Of a stretch of DNA of 64,000 bases, positions 33,850 to 43,074 are shown piece after piece. The notes beneath the pieces are model-generated. The model ran no database searches. It was not told the origin of the DNA and worked only from the letters and a program-made list of their open reading frames with translations. The stretch's first letter is position 1. Each line of letters begins with the position of its first letter. The DNA comes from Elusimicrobiota bacterium (GTDB taxonomy: Bacteria; Elusimicrobiota; Endomicrobiia; Endomicrobiales; Endomicrobiaceae): contig JAFXOV010000015.1 of the NCBI GenBank assembly GCA_017528425.1, positions 1 to 64,000 of the forward strand, read 5' to 3'. The position numbers and the translations under genes were made by a program.

Positions 33850-35010
33850 TTACCCGTTAACCTGTTTGCCGGTAGCTTTTATCGTCTTGTTTCGTATTCT
33901 CAAAAATATATAAGTAATCAAGAAATATAAAATAAGTAATGTTACTAATATTTTAGCAAAGGGTATTATATATTCGGGTTGCATATTTTGTTGAAATATT
34001 TTTCTGAAACCTTCCAAATAAGCGGACAGGGGAATAAATTTTGCAATAGTTGACATTAATATCGGCATTTGTTCCAAAGGCCATGTATAACCGGATAACA
34101 AAAATGCGGGAGCACCTATTAAAAGGCAACCTTTTAAAGCATCAAGTCTGTTACCCGTCACTGCAGGCATAAGCATACCGAGTAAGATTGTTGAAATTAT
34201 AAACAGTACACTTAAAATTATTGCACCTGAAGTGTTTCCGTCGAAAGGAATTTGAAAAGCGGGGAAAAAGACTCTAAACAATATTTCAAAATATATAACC
34301 GATATCACTGTATAAACAAGCAGTTTTCCCAATATAAATAAAAATATAGAATTTGAAATTTTTTCTTTTCTCTCGAGTTCTCTGCCTATGGTTAAAGTTC
34401 CGAATATTAAAAAGAGTTGCCCTAAAATTGAAATCCATAATCCCGGTGTTAAGAAATATCCGTAATGATATGTAGGATTAAATAACTTTGAAGTATCATT
34501 CTGTATAGGCAACATCATTGCTTTTGCCTGTTTGGATTGAATACCCTTCTTTTTCATCATTGTATTTTTGAGACCGGCATTTATTGTTCCGAGTATATTT
34601 GCACCTTCTATTTCCGAAAGGTTTGCCGTAAGGTAATTTGATCCGTCTATATAAAAACTTATTTCCGCAGGTAAAGATTTTTTTATATTTTTTTGGGTGC
34701 CTTTGGGTATATAAACACCCATATATATTTTGTTTTCGGCAATCAAATATCTGAAATCCTCTACATCGTCTAATTTGTATTTAACATCAAAAGCGTAAGA
34801 AGTATCAAAAAATCTTGAAACCGTTCTTGATATTTTGGAATGATCTTTATCTATTATGGCAATAGGCATGTTTTGAACATTACCGTAATAATATATTCCG
34901 CCCAAGAAAATAAAATCTATGAAAGGCCACAAACATATTAAAAATAAATAATATTTGCTCGTAAATATGTGTTTTAGTTCTTTTATGATTACATCAACAA
35001 GATAACTCAT
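33850..35010 (-). CDS. ABC-2 type permease, drug/lipid exporter subunit 1
   Basis: A 386-residue paralogue of the next permease with the same layout: N-terminal helix, periplasmic domain (NVQNMPIAIIDKDHSKISRTVSR) and C-terminal helices with LTIGRELERKEKISN and FLLSGYTWPLEQMP. The pair resembles YbhS-YbhR. It follows the periplasmic adaptor by nine bases. The periplasmic loops probably dock with the adaptor so that substrate passes to TolC. Confidence 0.88.
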   Translation of the reverse strand: MSYLVDVIIKELKHIFTSKYYLFLICLWPFIDFIFLGGIYYYGNVQNMPIAIIDKDHSKISRTVSRFFDTSYAFDVKYKLDDVEDFRYLIAENKIYMGVYIPKGTQKNIKKSLPAEISFYIDGSNYLTANLSEIEGANILGTINAGLKNTMMKKKGIQSKQAKAMMLPIQNDTSKLFNPTYHYGYFLTPGLWISILGQLFLIFGTLTIGRELERKEKISNSIFLFILGKLLVYTVISVIYFEILFRVFFPAFQIPFDGNTSGAIILSVLFIISTILLGMLMPAVTGNRLDALKGCLLIGAPAFLLSGYTWPLEQMPILMSTIAKFIPLSAYLEGFRKIFQQNMQPEYIIPFAKILVTLLILYFLITYIFLRIRNKTIKATGKQVNG

Positions 35011-35019
35011 TACAATCTT

Positions 35020-35817
35020 CTAGTCTTTTAATACTGCTGTCATTCCCGGTCTTAAATTTTCTATTTTTTCGTTTGGCTTTGCTCTTACTTCAAAAGTTTT
35101 TAAATCGTAATTGTTTTGTTGGTTAGTAGGTTTCCATGAAGCAAAACTTGCCATAGCGGAAACATAACTTATTTTCATGTTTAATGTTTCTTTTATTGCG
35201 GGAATATAAACTTTTATTTCTTTGTCTTTTTGTAGATCGTTTAAAAGGTCTTCTCTGATATTAAAAACAACCCACATATCGTCTGTGTTAAGTAAAGTAA
35301 TAATAGGATACCCCGTAGCAACGAGTTCTCCGGGATTTGATATTACCTGTGTTACTTCACCATCGATAGGTGCAACTATTGTAAGTTCGTCGTAATAAGC
35401 CATAATTTCGTTTTTTTGTCCTTGAGTTGCATTTATTTTTTGTAATGCGGCATTATATTTGTATTCAACTTCATCATATTGCTGTTTTGGAACAATACCG
35501 TCATTATAAAGAGTTTTTATTCTGTTATATGTTTTTTCCGCAAGTAAATATTGATCTTGGGCTTCGCTTAATGCCGCGTTAATCGTTTTTAATTTTGCAT
35601 CAAGCTCTTTTCCTTCAAGCCTTCCCAATATATCACCTTTTTTAACTGCTTGTCCTTCTGTGATAAAGATTTCGGCAATTCTTCCCGGAACTTTTACTCC
35701 GATATCAATTTCCGTAGCATCAACTTCTCCCGAAATAGTTTGTTTTTGCCTGTTAGAGCAAGAAACCATGCATACCGTAAAAGATAGTAACAAAAATAAT
35801 AAAATTTTATTTTTCAT
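35020..35817 (-). CDS. HlyD-family periplasmic adaptor lipoprotein
   Basis: A 265-residue membrane-fusion protein. The signal MKNKILLFLLLSFTVCMVSC ends in a lipobox (MVSC), so it is a lipoprotein processed by LspA. A biotinyl-lipoyl-like half (VKVPGRIAEIFITEGQAVKKGD), a coiled coil (residues ~75-135) and the second half (LTIVAPIDGEVTQVISNPGE) follow, then a beta barrel. The coiled coil is short, as in YbhG/EmrA relatives. Its ATG overlaps the end of the TolC gene by 11 bases. Confidence 0.93.
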   Translation of the reverse strand: MKNKILLFLLLSFTVCMVSCSNRQKQTISGEVDATEIDIGVKVPGRIAEIFITEGQAVKKGDILGRLEGKELDAKLKTINAALSEAQDQYLLAEKTYNRIKTLYNDGIVPKQQYDEVEYKYNAALQKINATQGQKNEIMAYYDELTIVAPIDGEVTQVISNPGELVATGYPIITLLNTDDMWVVFNIREDLLNDLQKDKEIKVYIPAIKETLNMKISYVSAMASFASWKPTNQQNNYDLKTFEVRAKPNEKIENLRPGMTAVLKD

Positions 35818-37255
35818 TGTTTTCAGCTTCTCCTATAATATTATCCATTAATATTTGTGAATTACCACATATATCCATAAGTTTTGCATAAGCAACATTA
35901 AAGTCAAATAATGCTTGAGACTGCTCCAATCTTACTTTTTCCAAAGCAAGTTCGGCGTCGATTACTTCTATTGATGTCGCAAGACCTTCTTTAAACGATT
36001 TTTTATAAAGATTCAAGTTTTCTTCGGTTAAATCTTGAGAACTTTTTAAACTTTCATACTGTTCAAGAGCAGCTTGTGCTTCATGATGATATTTTTTTAC
36101 TGCGGTATCAATCATTTTGTTTGCATTTTGGATATATAAATCTAACACTTCAATTTGTTTTGAATATGCCTTATACTCGTCATAATCTTCTCCGCCTTTA
36201 AAAATATCAAGTCTGGCATTCAAACCTGCAACCCATTCAGGTTCAAAGAGTGTAAGATCATCTTTATATATTTCATATTTTCCGAAAGCGGCTATTGTCG
36301 GTAAAAAATTACCTCTGATAGCTTTTTTCTTTTGGTTGAGCATATCTTTTTTCTGTTGCATATCTTTTAGTGTTATATTGTTTGAATAAGCGATATCTTC
36401 GTAGTAATCTGTTTCTCTGACATAATCTATTTTTTCAAAATCCGTTATAAGATTTACTTTTTCAAGATCTACGCCTATGATATTTGATAATACAACCAGT
36501 GCAAGTTCCAAATCTCTTTCTGATTTTTGGTATTCTCTTGTTGCATCGGCAAGAGCAACTTCCGCTCTCAATTGGTTTGCTTTTGATATCATACCGACTT
36601 TAAATAATTTTTCCGCATTATCTTTATGTTGAATAATATCATCCAAATAATCTTGTCTGATGTTTCTTGCTTCTTGTGCAAGTTTTGCTCTGAAATAACT
36701 TTCTATTACTGATGTTATTGTGGAATTTAGTGTTTTTGTATATTCCATTTCGGAAATGGCAAGTTCCGCTTTTTTTGCTTGGGAATTTGCCGCGATTTTT
36801 CCGCCGGTATATAAAGGCCAAACAACAGCGGCGGTAAGTTTATAAAAAAGATCGTCTTGAAATTTCATATCGAAATCAGGTAATCCTTGTTCAAGTTGTT
36901 GCTTGAATCCTGCAACAACCGGGTCAGGTTGAGGATGTTCGGAATATGTTGTTGCAGCTTGGAATGTTGCTACACTTGCACCTATAATTGCCGATCTTGC
37001 ATCATTTAAATTTAACGATATTGAATCGTTTATTTTATTTACCGAACCTTCGACGTAAACATTGGGATAATGTTTTCCTCTTGCCGATTTTAAATGGTAT
37101 TCGGAAACTTCTTTTGTTTTTGCCGCGGCATTTATCAACTCATTATTGGCAAGAGCGCACTTTAAAGCTTCCGACAATGTTAAAGAATATTCCGCATATA
37201 AAGAAGCATTAAAGCTAAAAAAAATACAGAGTAATATTGCTATATATCTTTTCAT
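35807..37255 (-). CDS. TolC-family outer membrane efflux protein
   Basis: A 482-residue outer-membrane channel subunit. A signal peptide (MKRYIAILLCIFFSFNASLYA) precedes the duplicated outer-membrane-efflux repeats, with LTLSEALKCALANN in the first and the mirrored VIDAELALEKVRLEQSQA in the second. ATG 37255 is preferred to the in-frame GTG at 37267, which itself lies in the AAGGGTG ribosome site. First gene of the export operon; the substrate is unknown. Confidence 0.92.
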   Translation of the reverse strand: MKRYIAILLCIFFSFNASLYAEYSLTLSEALKCALANNELINAAAKTKEVSEYHLKSARGKHYPNVYVEGSVNKINDSISLNLNDARSAIIGASVATFQAATTYSEHPQPDPVVAGFKQQLEQGLPDFDMKFQDDLFYKLTAAVVWPLYTGGKIAANSQAKKAELAISEMEYTKTLNSTITSVIESYFRAKLAQEARNIRQDYLDDIIQHKDNAEKLFKVGMISKANQLRAEVALADATREYQKSERDLELALVVLSNIIGVDLEKVNLITDFEKIDYVRETDYYEDIAYSNNITLKDMQQKKDMLNQKKKAIRGNFLPTIAAFGKYEIYKDDLTLFEPEWVAGLNARLDIFKGGEDYDEYKAYSKQIEVLDLYIQNANKMIDTAVKKYHHEAQAALEQYESLKSSQDLTEENLNLYKKSFKEGLATSIEVIDAELALEKVRLEQSQALFDFNVAYAKLMDICGNSQILMDNIIGEAENNEK

Positions 37256-37345
37256 ATTTAAATACACCCTTTTTAGTAAAATTTCAATTTAAGATTTTAT
37301 TATTTTTTACGAGAATAGTCAAAGAAATACAGGGTGGATTTAGGT

Positions 37346-37374
37346 TTGACAATAAATTAGTTTTATGTTATATT
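37346..37374 (+). promoter_or_regulatory. Promoter of the acyltransferase gene
   Basis: TTGACA (37346-37351) and TATATT (37369-37374) are 17 bases apart. Transcription would begin near 37381, which excludes an in-frame ATG at 37365 as a start. Confidence 0.8.
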
Positions 37375-37418
37375 GTCTACCGAGCGGTAAACAAAACTTT
37401 TCGGGCATTTATACAAAA

Positions 37419-38333
37419 ATGGATTCAAGAAAAATATTATCAAAAATAGCATATTATTATATTGCTTTTACCAAAATGACATTAAGAGTAAGAAGTATAG
37501 ATTTGGTAGGCAGATTCAAAGAACAAAGTGTATATGCGCTTTGGCACGGAGAACAAATTCTTCCTTTGTGTCTTAATTCCGGAAGACAAATTGTTGCCAT
37601 GTGCAGTATGTCTAAAGACGGGGAAATTCAAGCCGGAGTATTGAGAGATTTTGACTTTATAGCGGTAAGAGGTTCTTCGTCGAAAAGAGCGGAAAGAGCA
37701 TTAATAGAAACAATAAGATATGCAAGAAAAGGTCATTTTGTTGCATTTACCGTTGACGGCCCCAGAGGTCCTATACACAAAGTAAAATCCGGCCTTCTTT
37801 TGGTATCTCAAAAAATAGGTATAAGATTAATACCGATATCCGCAATATCAAAAAATTCTTTAACATTTAAGAAAGCATGGGATAAATTTAAGGTTCCTTT
37901 ACCTTTTTCAAAGACGGTTGCCGTTTACGGTAACCCTATAGTGATAGGAAAAGATGATAATTTGGAAGAAAAAGCTTTGATAGTTGAAAAAGAGTTGAAT
38001 AAATTAAGTGAATTTGCGAATAAATATTATTGGTCTAAAGATATAAACGAATATTTGAGTCATCATCCGAAACCTAAAATATTTATAAAGTGTAAAAATA
38101 ATATAAACACTTGTATAGCAAAAATAAACGAATTAAAACAAAAATATCCCTTATCCGTATTTACTTTGTATATTTCCGATAAAGAAAATAAAAACATTTC
38201 ATTACCTCAGGATGTGTCCGTTATAAACAAAATAACATCAAAACTTAAAGAAGAAGTTTTCGATGTTTGTTACGGAACTTCTTTTTTTGATAACCTTCGA
38301 ATTAAACCTAATTTTAAACAACCTTTAATTTAA
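37419..38333 (+). CDS. DUF374-family lysophospholipid/lipid A acyltransferase-like protein with C-terminal extension
   Basis: A 304-residue protein. Residues ~30-200 match the DUF374 acyltransferase group: VYALWHGEQILPL (with the His of the HX4D-type site), AVRGSSSKRAERAL, FTVDGPRGPIHKVKSGLL. Members probably acylate a lipid A-type precursor. The last ~100 residues (after SEFANKYYWSKDINEYL) are not part of that family; they look like a small alpha/beta domain of unknown role. ATG 37419 follows the promoter by 45 bases. Confidence 0.85.
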   Translation: MDSRKILSKIAYYYIAFTKMTLRVRSIDLVGRFKEQSVYALWHGEQILPLCLNSGRQIVAMCSMSKDGEIQAGVLRDFDFIAVRGSSSKRAERALIETIRYARKGHFVAFTVDGPRGPIHKVKSGLLLVSQKIGIRLIPISAISKNSLTFKKAWDKFKVPLPFSKTVAVYGNPIVIGKDDNLEEKALIVEKELNKLSEFANKYYWSKDINEYLSHHPKPKIFIKCKNNINTCIAKINELKQKYPLSVFTLYISDKENKNISLPQDVSVINKITSKLKEEVFDVCYGTSFFDNLRIKPNFKQPLI

Positions 38334-38339
38334 CTATAG

Positions 38340-38368
38340 TTGAACGGTTTTCGGTAAAAATGTACAAT
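38340..38368 (+). promoter_or_regulatory. Promoter of the TSUP permease gene
   Basis: TTGAAC (38340-38345) and TACAAT (38363-38368) are 17 bases apart. The -10 box ends ten bases before the ATG, so the message is nearly leaderless. Confidence 0.75.
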
Positions 38369-38378
38369 ATCAACCATT

Positions 38379-39302
38379 ATGTATATTTATTTTTTAATGC
38401 CTTTAATCGGTTTTATAGGAATGTTTTCAGGCGGTTACTGGGGAGTAGGGTGCGGTTGGCTTATTGTTCCTACCATGTTAATTTTCGGCTTTACTCCGAA
38501 CGAAGCTGTCGGTGTTGGTTTGTTGCAAATGGTTCCTTCAATTCTTATGACTACCGTTCATGATATAAAAAGTTTAGAGTGGCACAAAGAATCCGTTGCC
38601 GTAAAATTAGTGGTTCCGTTGGGTGTAGGAGCTTTTTTACTTGCATTCAGCGGTAAAATAGTGAACAGATTCTTTTATGAAAGATTCGGTTCTATTGCTT
38701 TGCTTGTAATATTCTGTATATTTATGGTTACGTTGGGTTCTCTTGTCCTTTTCGGTAAAACTACGGAATATGAAACGGATGTTCCTAAAATTTCAAATAC
38801 ACAATCCGTGATAGCATTTTTTATAGGTATGGTTGTGGGTGTTTGCAGTTCCATTATGGGTGTTGGCGGGGCAATATTTTTCAGACCTACACTTGCCAAT
38901 ATATTTAAAGTTCCCGAAATGATAACGGCAAAATCGATAAGAATACTGTTGCTTGTAACAACTTTTACAGGCGGTATGTATTATACTTTTGCCGACGGTA
39001 AACCTGATTGGACTATAATAATAATGTCTTTAATAATTGCCGCGGGGGGAATGATAGGTTTTCCTATGGGAATAAAAATTCATAATACAATACTTGCTAA
39101 CGGATACGGAAAGTATGTAAATAAAAGTTTTGCGATTGTTACTTTGATTGTTCTTACAAACACACTTTTAAATATTTTCGGTTTTGTAATTTTCAGCAGA
39201 TATTTAATGATAACGATAGCGGTATTGTTATTTATTTCGATAAACATATTTAAAAACTATACCGATAAACATAAAATAGAAATACCAAACAATATACAAT
39301 AA
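38379..39302 (+). CDS. TSUP (TauE/SafE) family membrane permease
   Basis: A 307-residue protein with eight predicted helices in two halves. Each half starts with the family glycine motif: GFIGMFSGGYWGVGCGWLIVP and VGVCSSIMGVGGAIFFRP. Such proteins export or import small sulfur-containing or organic anions. No neighbouring gene indicates the substrate. There is no Shine-Dalgarno before the ATG. Confidence 0.9.
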   Translation: MYIYFLMPLIGFIGMFSGGYWGVGCGWLIVPTMLIFGFTPNEAVGVGLLQMVPSILMTTVHDIKSLEWHKESVAVKLVVPLGVGAFLLAFSGKIVNRFFYERFGSIALLVIFCIFMVTLGSLVLFGKTTEYETDVPKISNTQSVIAFFIGMVVGVCSSIMGVGGAIFFRPTLANIFKVPEMITAKSIRILLLVTTFTGGMYYTFADGKPDWTIIIMSLIIAAGGMIGFPMGIKIHNTILANGYGKYVNKSFAIVTLIVLTNTLLNIFGFVIFSRYLMITIAVLLFISINIFKNYTDKHKIEIPNNIQ

Positions 39303-39349
39303 AATTCTAAAATGATATAATAAATAAAATTTATTTTTGAAGGAACAAC

Positions 39350-40510
39350 ATGAAAAATATTTCAATATTGGGGTCGTCGGGTTCCATAGGTACACAAGCA
39401 CTTGAGCTTATTTCAAGAACAAAAAATGAATTTAAAGTTTGCGGACTATCCGTTCATTCAAATACAGAACTTTTAAAAAAACAAATAATTAAATTTAAAC
39501 CTTCCGTTGTATCAGTCTTTTCTAAAGAAGATGCCGATAAAATACAAAAATGGTGTAATGCAAAAAAGTGTAAAACAAAAGTGTATTTCGGTAAAGAAGG
39601 TTTGAATAAAGTTGCAACAATAAAAAATGTAAACATGGTTTTATCGTCGGTGGTAGGTTCAATAGGTTTAGCTCCTTTGCTTGCTGCCATAGAAAGCGGA
39701 AAAGATGTTGCAATAGCAAATAAAGAAGCTTTGGTTATGGCAGGACATCTAATAATGCAAAAAGCAAAAGAAAAAGGTGTTTCAGTCCTTCCGGTAGACA
39801 GTGAGCATTCCGCAATATTTCAGTGTATAGGTAAAGAAAATAAAAAATCAATAAAAAGAATACTTCTTACGGCTTCCGGCGGTCCGTTTTATAAATCAAA
39901 CAAAAATTTTAAAGATATTACGGTAAAAGATGCACTTGCTCATCCTACATGGAAAATGGGCAGAAAAATAACCGTAGATTCGGCAACATTAATGAATAAG
40001 GGTCTTGAAGCAATAGAAGCATCCGTTTTATTTGATATTCCTATAGATAAAATTGAAATTATTATTCATCCTCAATCGGTAGTTCATTCCATGGTAGAAT
40101 TTAACGACGGATGTGTTATGGCACAGTTATCAAATCCGGATATGACTTTACCGATACAATATGCATTATCTTATCCCGACAGAACAAACTGCTATATTAA
40201 AAGATTGGATTTAACCGATGTTGCAAAATTGGAGTTTTTTAAACCCGATTTTAAAAAGTTTAAATGCCTGAACATAGCATATAAATGTGCAAAAATCGGC
40301 GGAACGATGACTGCGGTAATGAGTGCCGCAAATGAAATAGCGGTAAGATATTTCCTTGACGGAAAAATCAGGTTTGATATGATTCCTTTTGTAGTAGAGA
40401 AAGTTATAAAAAAGCATAAAGTTATAAAAACAAAAGATATTTCAAAATATATAAAAGCAGATTTGTGGGCAAGACAACAAGCTGAAAATATAATAAAAAA
40501 CTTAATGTAA
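39350..40510 (+). CDS. dxr: 1-deoxy-D-xylulose 5-phosphate reductoisomerase
   Basis: A 386-residue NADPH enzyme catalysing the first committed step of the non-mevalonate pathway. The cofactor loop ISILGSSGSIGTQALELI, metal ligands in LPVDSEHSAIFQ, the flexible loop KMGRKITVDSATLMNKGLE and HPQSVVHSMVEF are present. GAAGGAAC precedes the ATG. It is separate from rseP and ispG, its frequent neighbours, which are 8 kb downstream on the other strand. Confidence 0.97.
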   Translation: MKNISILGSSGSIGTQALELISRTKNEFKVCGLSVHSNTELLKKQIIKFKPSVVSVFSKEDADKIQKWCNAKKCKTKVYFGKEGLNKVATIKNVNMVLSSVVGSIGLAPLLAAIESGKDVAIANKEALVMAGHLIMQKAKEKGVSVLPVDSEHSAIFQCIGKENKKSIKRILLTASGGPFYKSNKNFKDITVKDALAHPTWKMGRKITVDSATLMNKGLEAIEASVLFDIPIDKIEIIIHPQSVVHSMVEFNDGCVMAQLSNPDMTLPIQYALSYPDRTNCYIKRLDLTDVAKLEFFKPDFKKFKCLNIAYKCAKIGGTMTAVMSAANEIAVRYFLDGKIRFDMIPFVVEKVIKKHKVIKTKDISKYIKADLWARQQAENIIKNLM

Positions 40511-40523
40511 AGGAAAATAAAAA

Positions 40524-41915
40524 ATGAAAAAAACAATATTGCTTTCAATTTTAGTATCAATTTGTTTTATATCAACAAGCTGTTTCGCGCAAGAGCCGGA
40601 AATAGAATCCGTTGAAATACTTGTAGAACAGGGTGAAAGCGTTAATAAACAAGATAAACAGGAACAAGTACAAGTATCGGAAAATCAACAGGAAGAAAAA
40701 CAGGAAGAAGAAAAACCGCAGGTAGAACAGGTTTCAGCCGATCAGGCAAAAGGTATGCATTTAACCATCTATGCTGCAGCTTCTCAAACTCATAAAACAA
40801 GATCAAACGATTTATTGGACAATACGGAAATGAATGCCGTTGTTATCGATATAAAAGAAATTGACGGTGATATTTCCGTTAAAGATGTTGCGGACGGGGT
40901 GACTTATTCTAAAAGTGTTCCCAGTGTATTGCCATATTTGAAAGCAGTTAAAGAAAAGGGAATGTATGCAATAGCAAGAATTGTCGTTTTCAGAGATAAT
41001 GTTATGCCGAGAAAAAGACCTGAACTTGCAGTAAAAAATCCCGACGGTTCTCTTTGGCAGGACAGAAAACAGCTTACTTGGTTGAATCCTTATAAACAGG
41101 GAGCCGTAGATTATATTCTTGAACTTGCAGAAAAAACGGCAGATATGGGATTTGATGAAATACAGTTTGATTATATAAGATTCCCTTCAGACGGAAATAC
41201 GAAAAATTGCAGATACGGAGTTGAGCACTCTTCTACGACAGCATCCGCAAAAATAGTAGACTTTTTGAAACAGGCAAAAGAAAGATTGGCTCCGAAAGGC
41301 GTAAAAGTATCTATAGATGTATTCGGTCTTACAACTACGGAAAAAACGGATATGGGAATAGGACAAAAAATCGTGGAAATGACGGAACAGGTTGATTATG
41401 TAAGCCCTATGATATATCCTTCTCATTATAATAACGGAGAATATGGAATACCTAATCCGAACAAAGAACCTTACAGAACGGTTTATATTGCATTGCAGGG
41501 TGCAAAAAAGAGAATTCCTGTTGAAAAATTGAGACCATGGTTACAAGACTTTTCCATGAAAGGTGTTCCTTATGGTCCTGCAGAGGTAAGGGCTCAAATT
41601 CAAGCCTGTTATGATTGCGGTGTAAAAACGTGGTTATTATGGAATGCCGCTTGTAAGTATACTAAAGGTGGCTTAAAATCTAAAAAAGATCAATATTCTT
41701 ATACAAAAACTTCGGATGAAAAAATAAAAGAATTGTTAAAGTATAAAGATCCAAATGCTTCAATGCAAACAAGAGCAAATAATGTTAATAAACCGGCAAA
41801 TAACGGTGCCGTAAAAAAGCCTGCCGGAACTTCTGCAAACAAAACAACAAAACCGGCACAAAAACCGGCAACAAACACTGTTAAAAAGAGTACTAAAACC
41901 GTAACAAAAAAATAG
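40524..41915 (+). CDS. Exported putative glycoside hydrolase (DUF4015 family)
   Basis: A 463-residue protein. A signal peptide (MKKTILLSILVSICFISTSCFAQ) is followed by a Gln/Glu-rich linker (~residues 24-75), a TIM-barrel domain (~80-390) with IDIKEIDGDIS, GFDEIQFDYIRFPSDG, SIDVFGLTT and VDYVSPMIYPSHY, and a Lys/Thr/Pro/Ala-rich tail. The acidic residues of FDEIQFDYIRFP are the likely active site. The Cys at the signal end (SCFAQ) could make it a lipoprotein, but Phe follows, which is unusual. Substrate not known; a wall or polysaccharide glycan is plausible. Confidence 0.85.
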   Translation: MKKTILLSILVSICFISTSCFAQEPEIESVEILVEQGESVNKQDKQEQVQVSENQQEEKQEEEKPQVEQVSADQAKGMHLTIYAAASQTHKTRSNDLLDNTEMNAVVIDIKEIDGDISVKDVADGVTYSKSVPSVLPYLKAVKEKGMYAIARIVVFRDNVMPRKRPELAVKNPDGSLWQDRKQLTWLNPYKQGAVDYILELAEKTADMGFDEIQFDYIRFPSDGNTKNCRYGVEHSSTTASAKIVDFLKQAKERLAPKGVKVSIDVFGLTTTEKTDMGIGQKIVEMTEQVDYVSPMIYPSHYNNGEYGIPNPNKEPYRTVYIALQGAKKRIPVEKLRPWLQDFSMKGVPYGPAEVRAQIQACYDCGVKTWLLWNAACKYTKGGLKSKKDQYSYTKTSDEKIKELLKYKDPNASMQTRANNVNKPANNGAVKKPAGTSANKTTKPAQKPATNTVKKSTKTVTKK

Positions 41916-41956
41916 GTGTAACTTTTTTTAATACTAAGGAGTCTAATTTATAGTTT

Positions 41957-42529
41957 ATGGAAGACAGAGAGCTGATTGAAAAAATTATTCAAGGTCAAGA
42001 AGATCTTTTCAGTATTATAATAGACAAGTATAAAAACAAGGTCTTTAGCATAATTTATTCGTTTTGCGGGCAGACAAGCGACTGTGAAGATATAGCTCAG
42101 AATGTTTTTATTAAGATTTTCAAAGCTTTACCGAAATTCAAATTCGAGTCTGAATTCTCTACTTGGATGTACAGAATAGTTATAAACGAAACGATAACGA
42201 TATCTAAGAAAAAGAAGCATAATGTTGTTCCTTTAGATATAAATAACAGCGAAGATGAAGAAAAGAGTAACTTAATTGATTTTTTGAAGTCTAATGATAA
42301 TACGGAAAGAGAGTTGATGCAAAAAGAGACACAGAAAATGGTACAAGAAGCTCTTGGAAAACTGAAAGATAATTATAAAATGGTCTTAACTTTAAGAGAT
42401 ATAGAAGATTATTCTTACGAAGAGATAGCAAAAATGATGGATGCATCGGTAGAAAATGTAAAAATTTGGATTTTCAGAGCAAGAAACAGATTGAAAGAAA
42501 TTTTAACGGAAGGGGGTAATTTAAAATGA
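41957..42529 (+). CDS. ECF-type RNA polymerase sigma factor
   Basis: A 190-residue two-domain sigma factor. Region 2 (residues ~10-85) has DCEDIAQNVFIKIFKALPKF and FSTWMYRIVINETI; region 4 (~125-180) has YKMVLTLRDIEDYSYEEIAKMM and VKIWIFRARNRLKEIL. AAGGAG lies 15 bases upstream, somewhat far. The stop overlaps the next start (ATGA), and the next gene is its predicted anti-sigma factor, the standard ECF arrangement. Confidence 0.95.
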   Translation: MEDRELIEKIIQGQEDLFSIIIDKYKNKVFSIIYSFCGQTSDCEDIAQNVFIKIFKALPKFKFESEFSTWMYRIVINETITISKKKKHNVVPLDINNSEDEEKSNLIDFLKSNDNTERELMQKETQKMVQEALGKLKDNYKMVLTLRDIEDYSYEEIAKMMDASVENVKIWIFRARNRLKEILTEGGNLK

Positions 42530-43008
42530 ACTGCAATAAAGCGCAAGAATTAATTTCTCAATACATAGATAATGAATTATCCGCTCAATCTGTTTCCGAA
42601 TTATTGAAACATTTTGAAGAATGTGATAAATGTAGACAAGACTACATTATGCTTAAAAATATAAAAGCGGTTTTGTCCAAAGCTCCGAAAAAAGAATTGA
42701 GTTCCGATTTTACGGCTTCTGTTATGAATAAAATAAAAAGTGAGAATATTGAAAAAGATGATAATGTTGTAATGTTCGGTTCTTTCTTTAATTCTTTTAA
42801 GAAAAAACTGGTAATGGCTGCGGGATTTTTATTTATCGTTGCATCTTCTTCTTTCTTTTTTATGCATGGAAATAATGTGACTCAACAGAATCAGGATAAT
42901 TATGCTTCGACAGGTATTGAATATTACTTTGGATATAACAACTATTACGATAGAGACATAGATATTGATAACGATGACTATGAAGAATATATATCAATGT
43001 TTTGTTAG
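42526..43008 (+). CDS. Membrane-bound zinc-finger anti-sigma factor
   Basis: A 160-residue protein. The N-terminal zf-HC2 domain has MNCNKAQELISQYIDNELS and HFEECDKCRQD (HxxxCxxC), which would hold the ECF sigma factor. One membrane helix follows (VMAAGFLFIVASSSFFFMHG, ~residues 95-114). The short extracytoplasmic tail is strikingly rich in Tyr, Asp and Asn (IEYYFGYNNYYDRDIDIDND) and may be the sensing part. It overlaps the sigma gene by four bases. Confidence 0.9.
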   Translation: MNCNKAQELISQYIDNELSAQSVSELLKHFEECDKCRQDYIMLKNIKAVLSKAPKKELSSDFTASVMNKIKSENIEKDDNVVMFGSFFNSFKKKLVMAAGFLFIVASSSFFFMHGNNVTQQNQDNYASTGIEYYFGYNNYYDRDIDIDNDDYEEYISMFC

Positions 43009-43020
43009 TATTATATGAAT

Positions 43021-43064
43021 AAAAAAATAACCGTCGGAATTTTGTTCCGGCGGCTATTTTTTTT
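43021..43064. terminator. Bidirectional intrinsic terminator
   Basis: CCGTCGGAA (43031-43039) and TTCCGGCGG (43045-43053) pair around TTTTG. Eight T follow on the plus strand and seven A precede, so it can stop both the sigma/anti-sigma operon and the converging ACT gene. Confidence 0.88.
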
Positions 43065-43074
43065 GTATGTTCAA

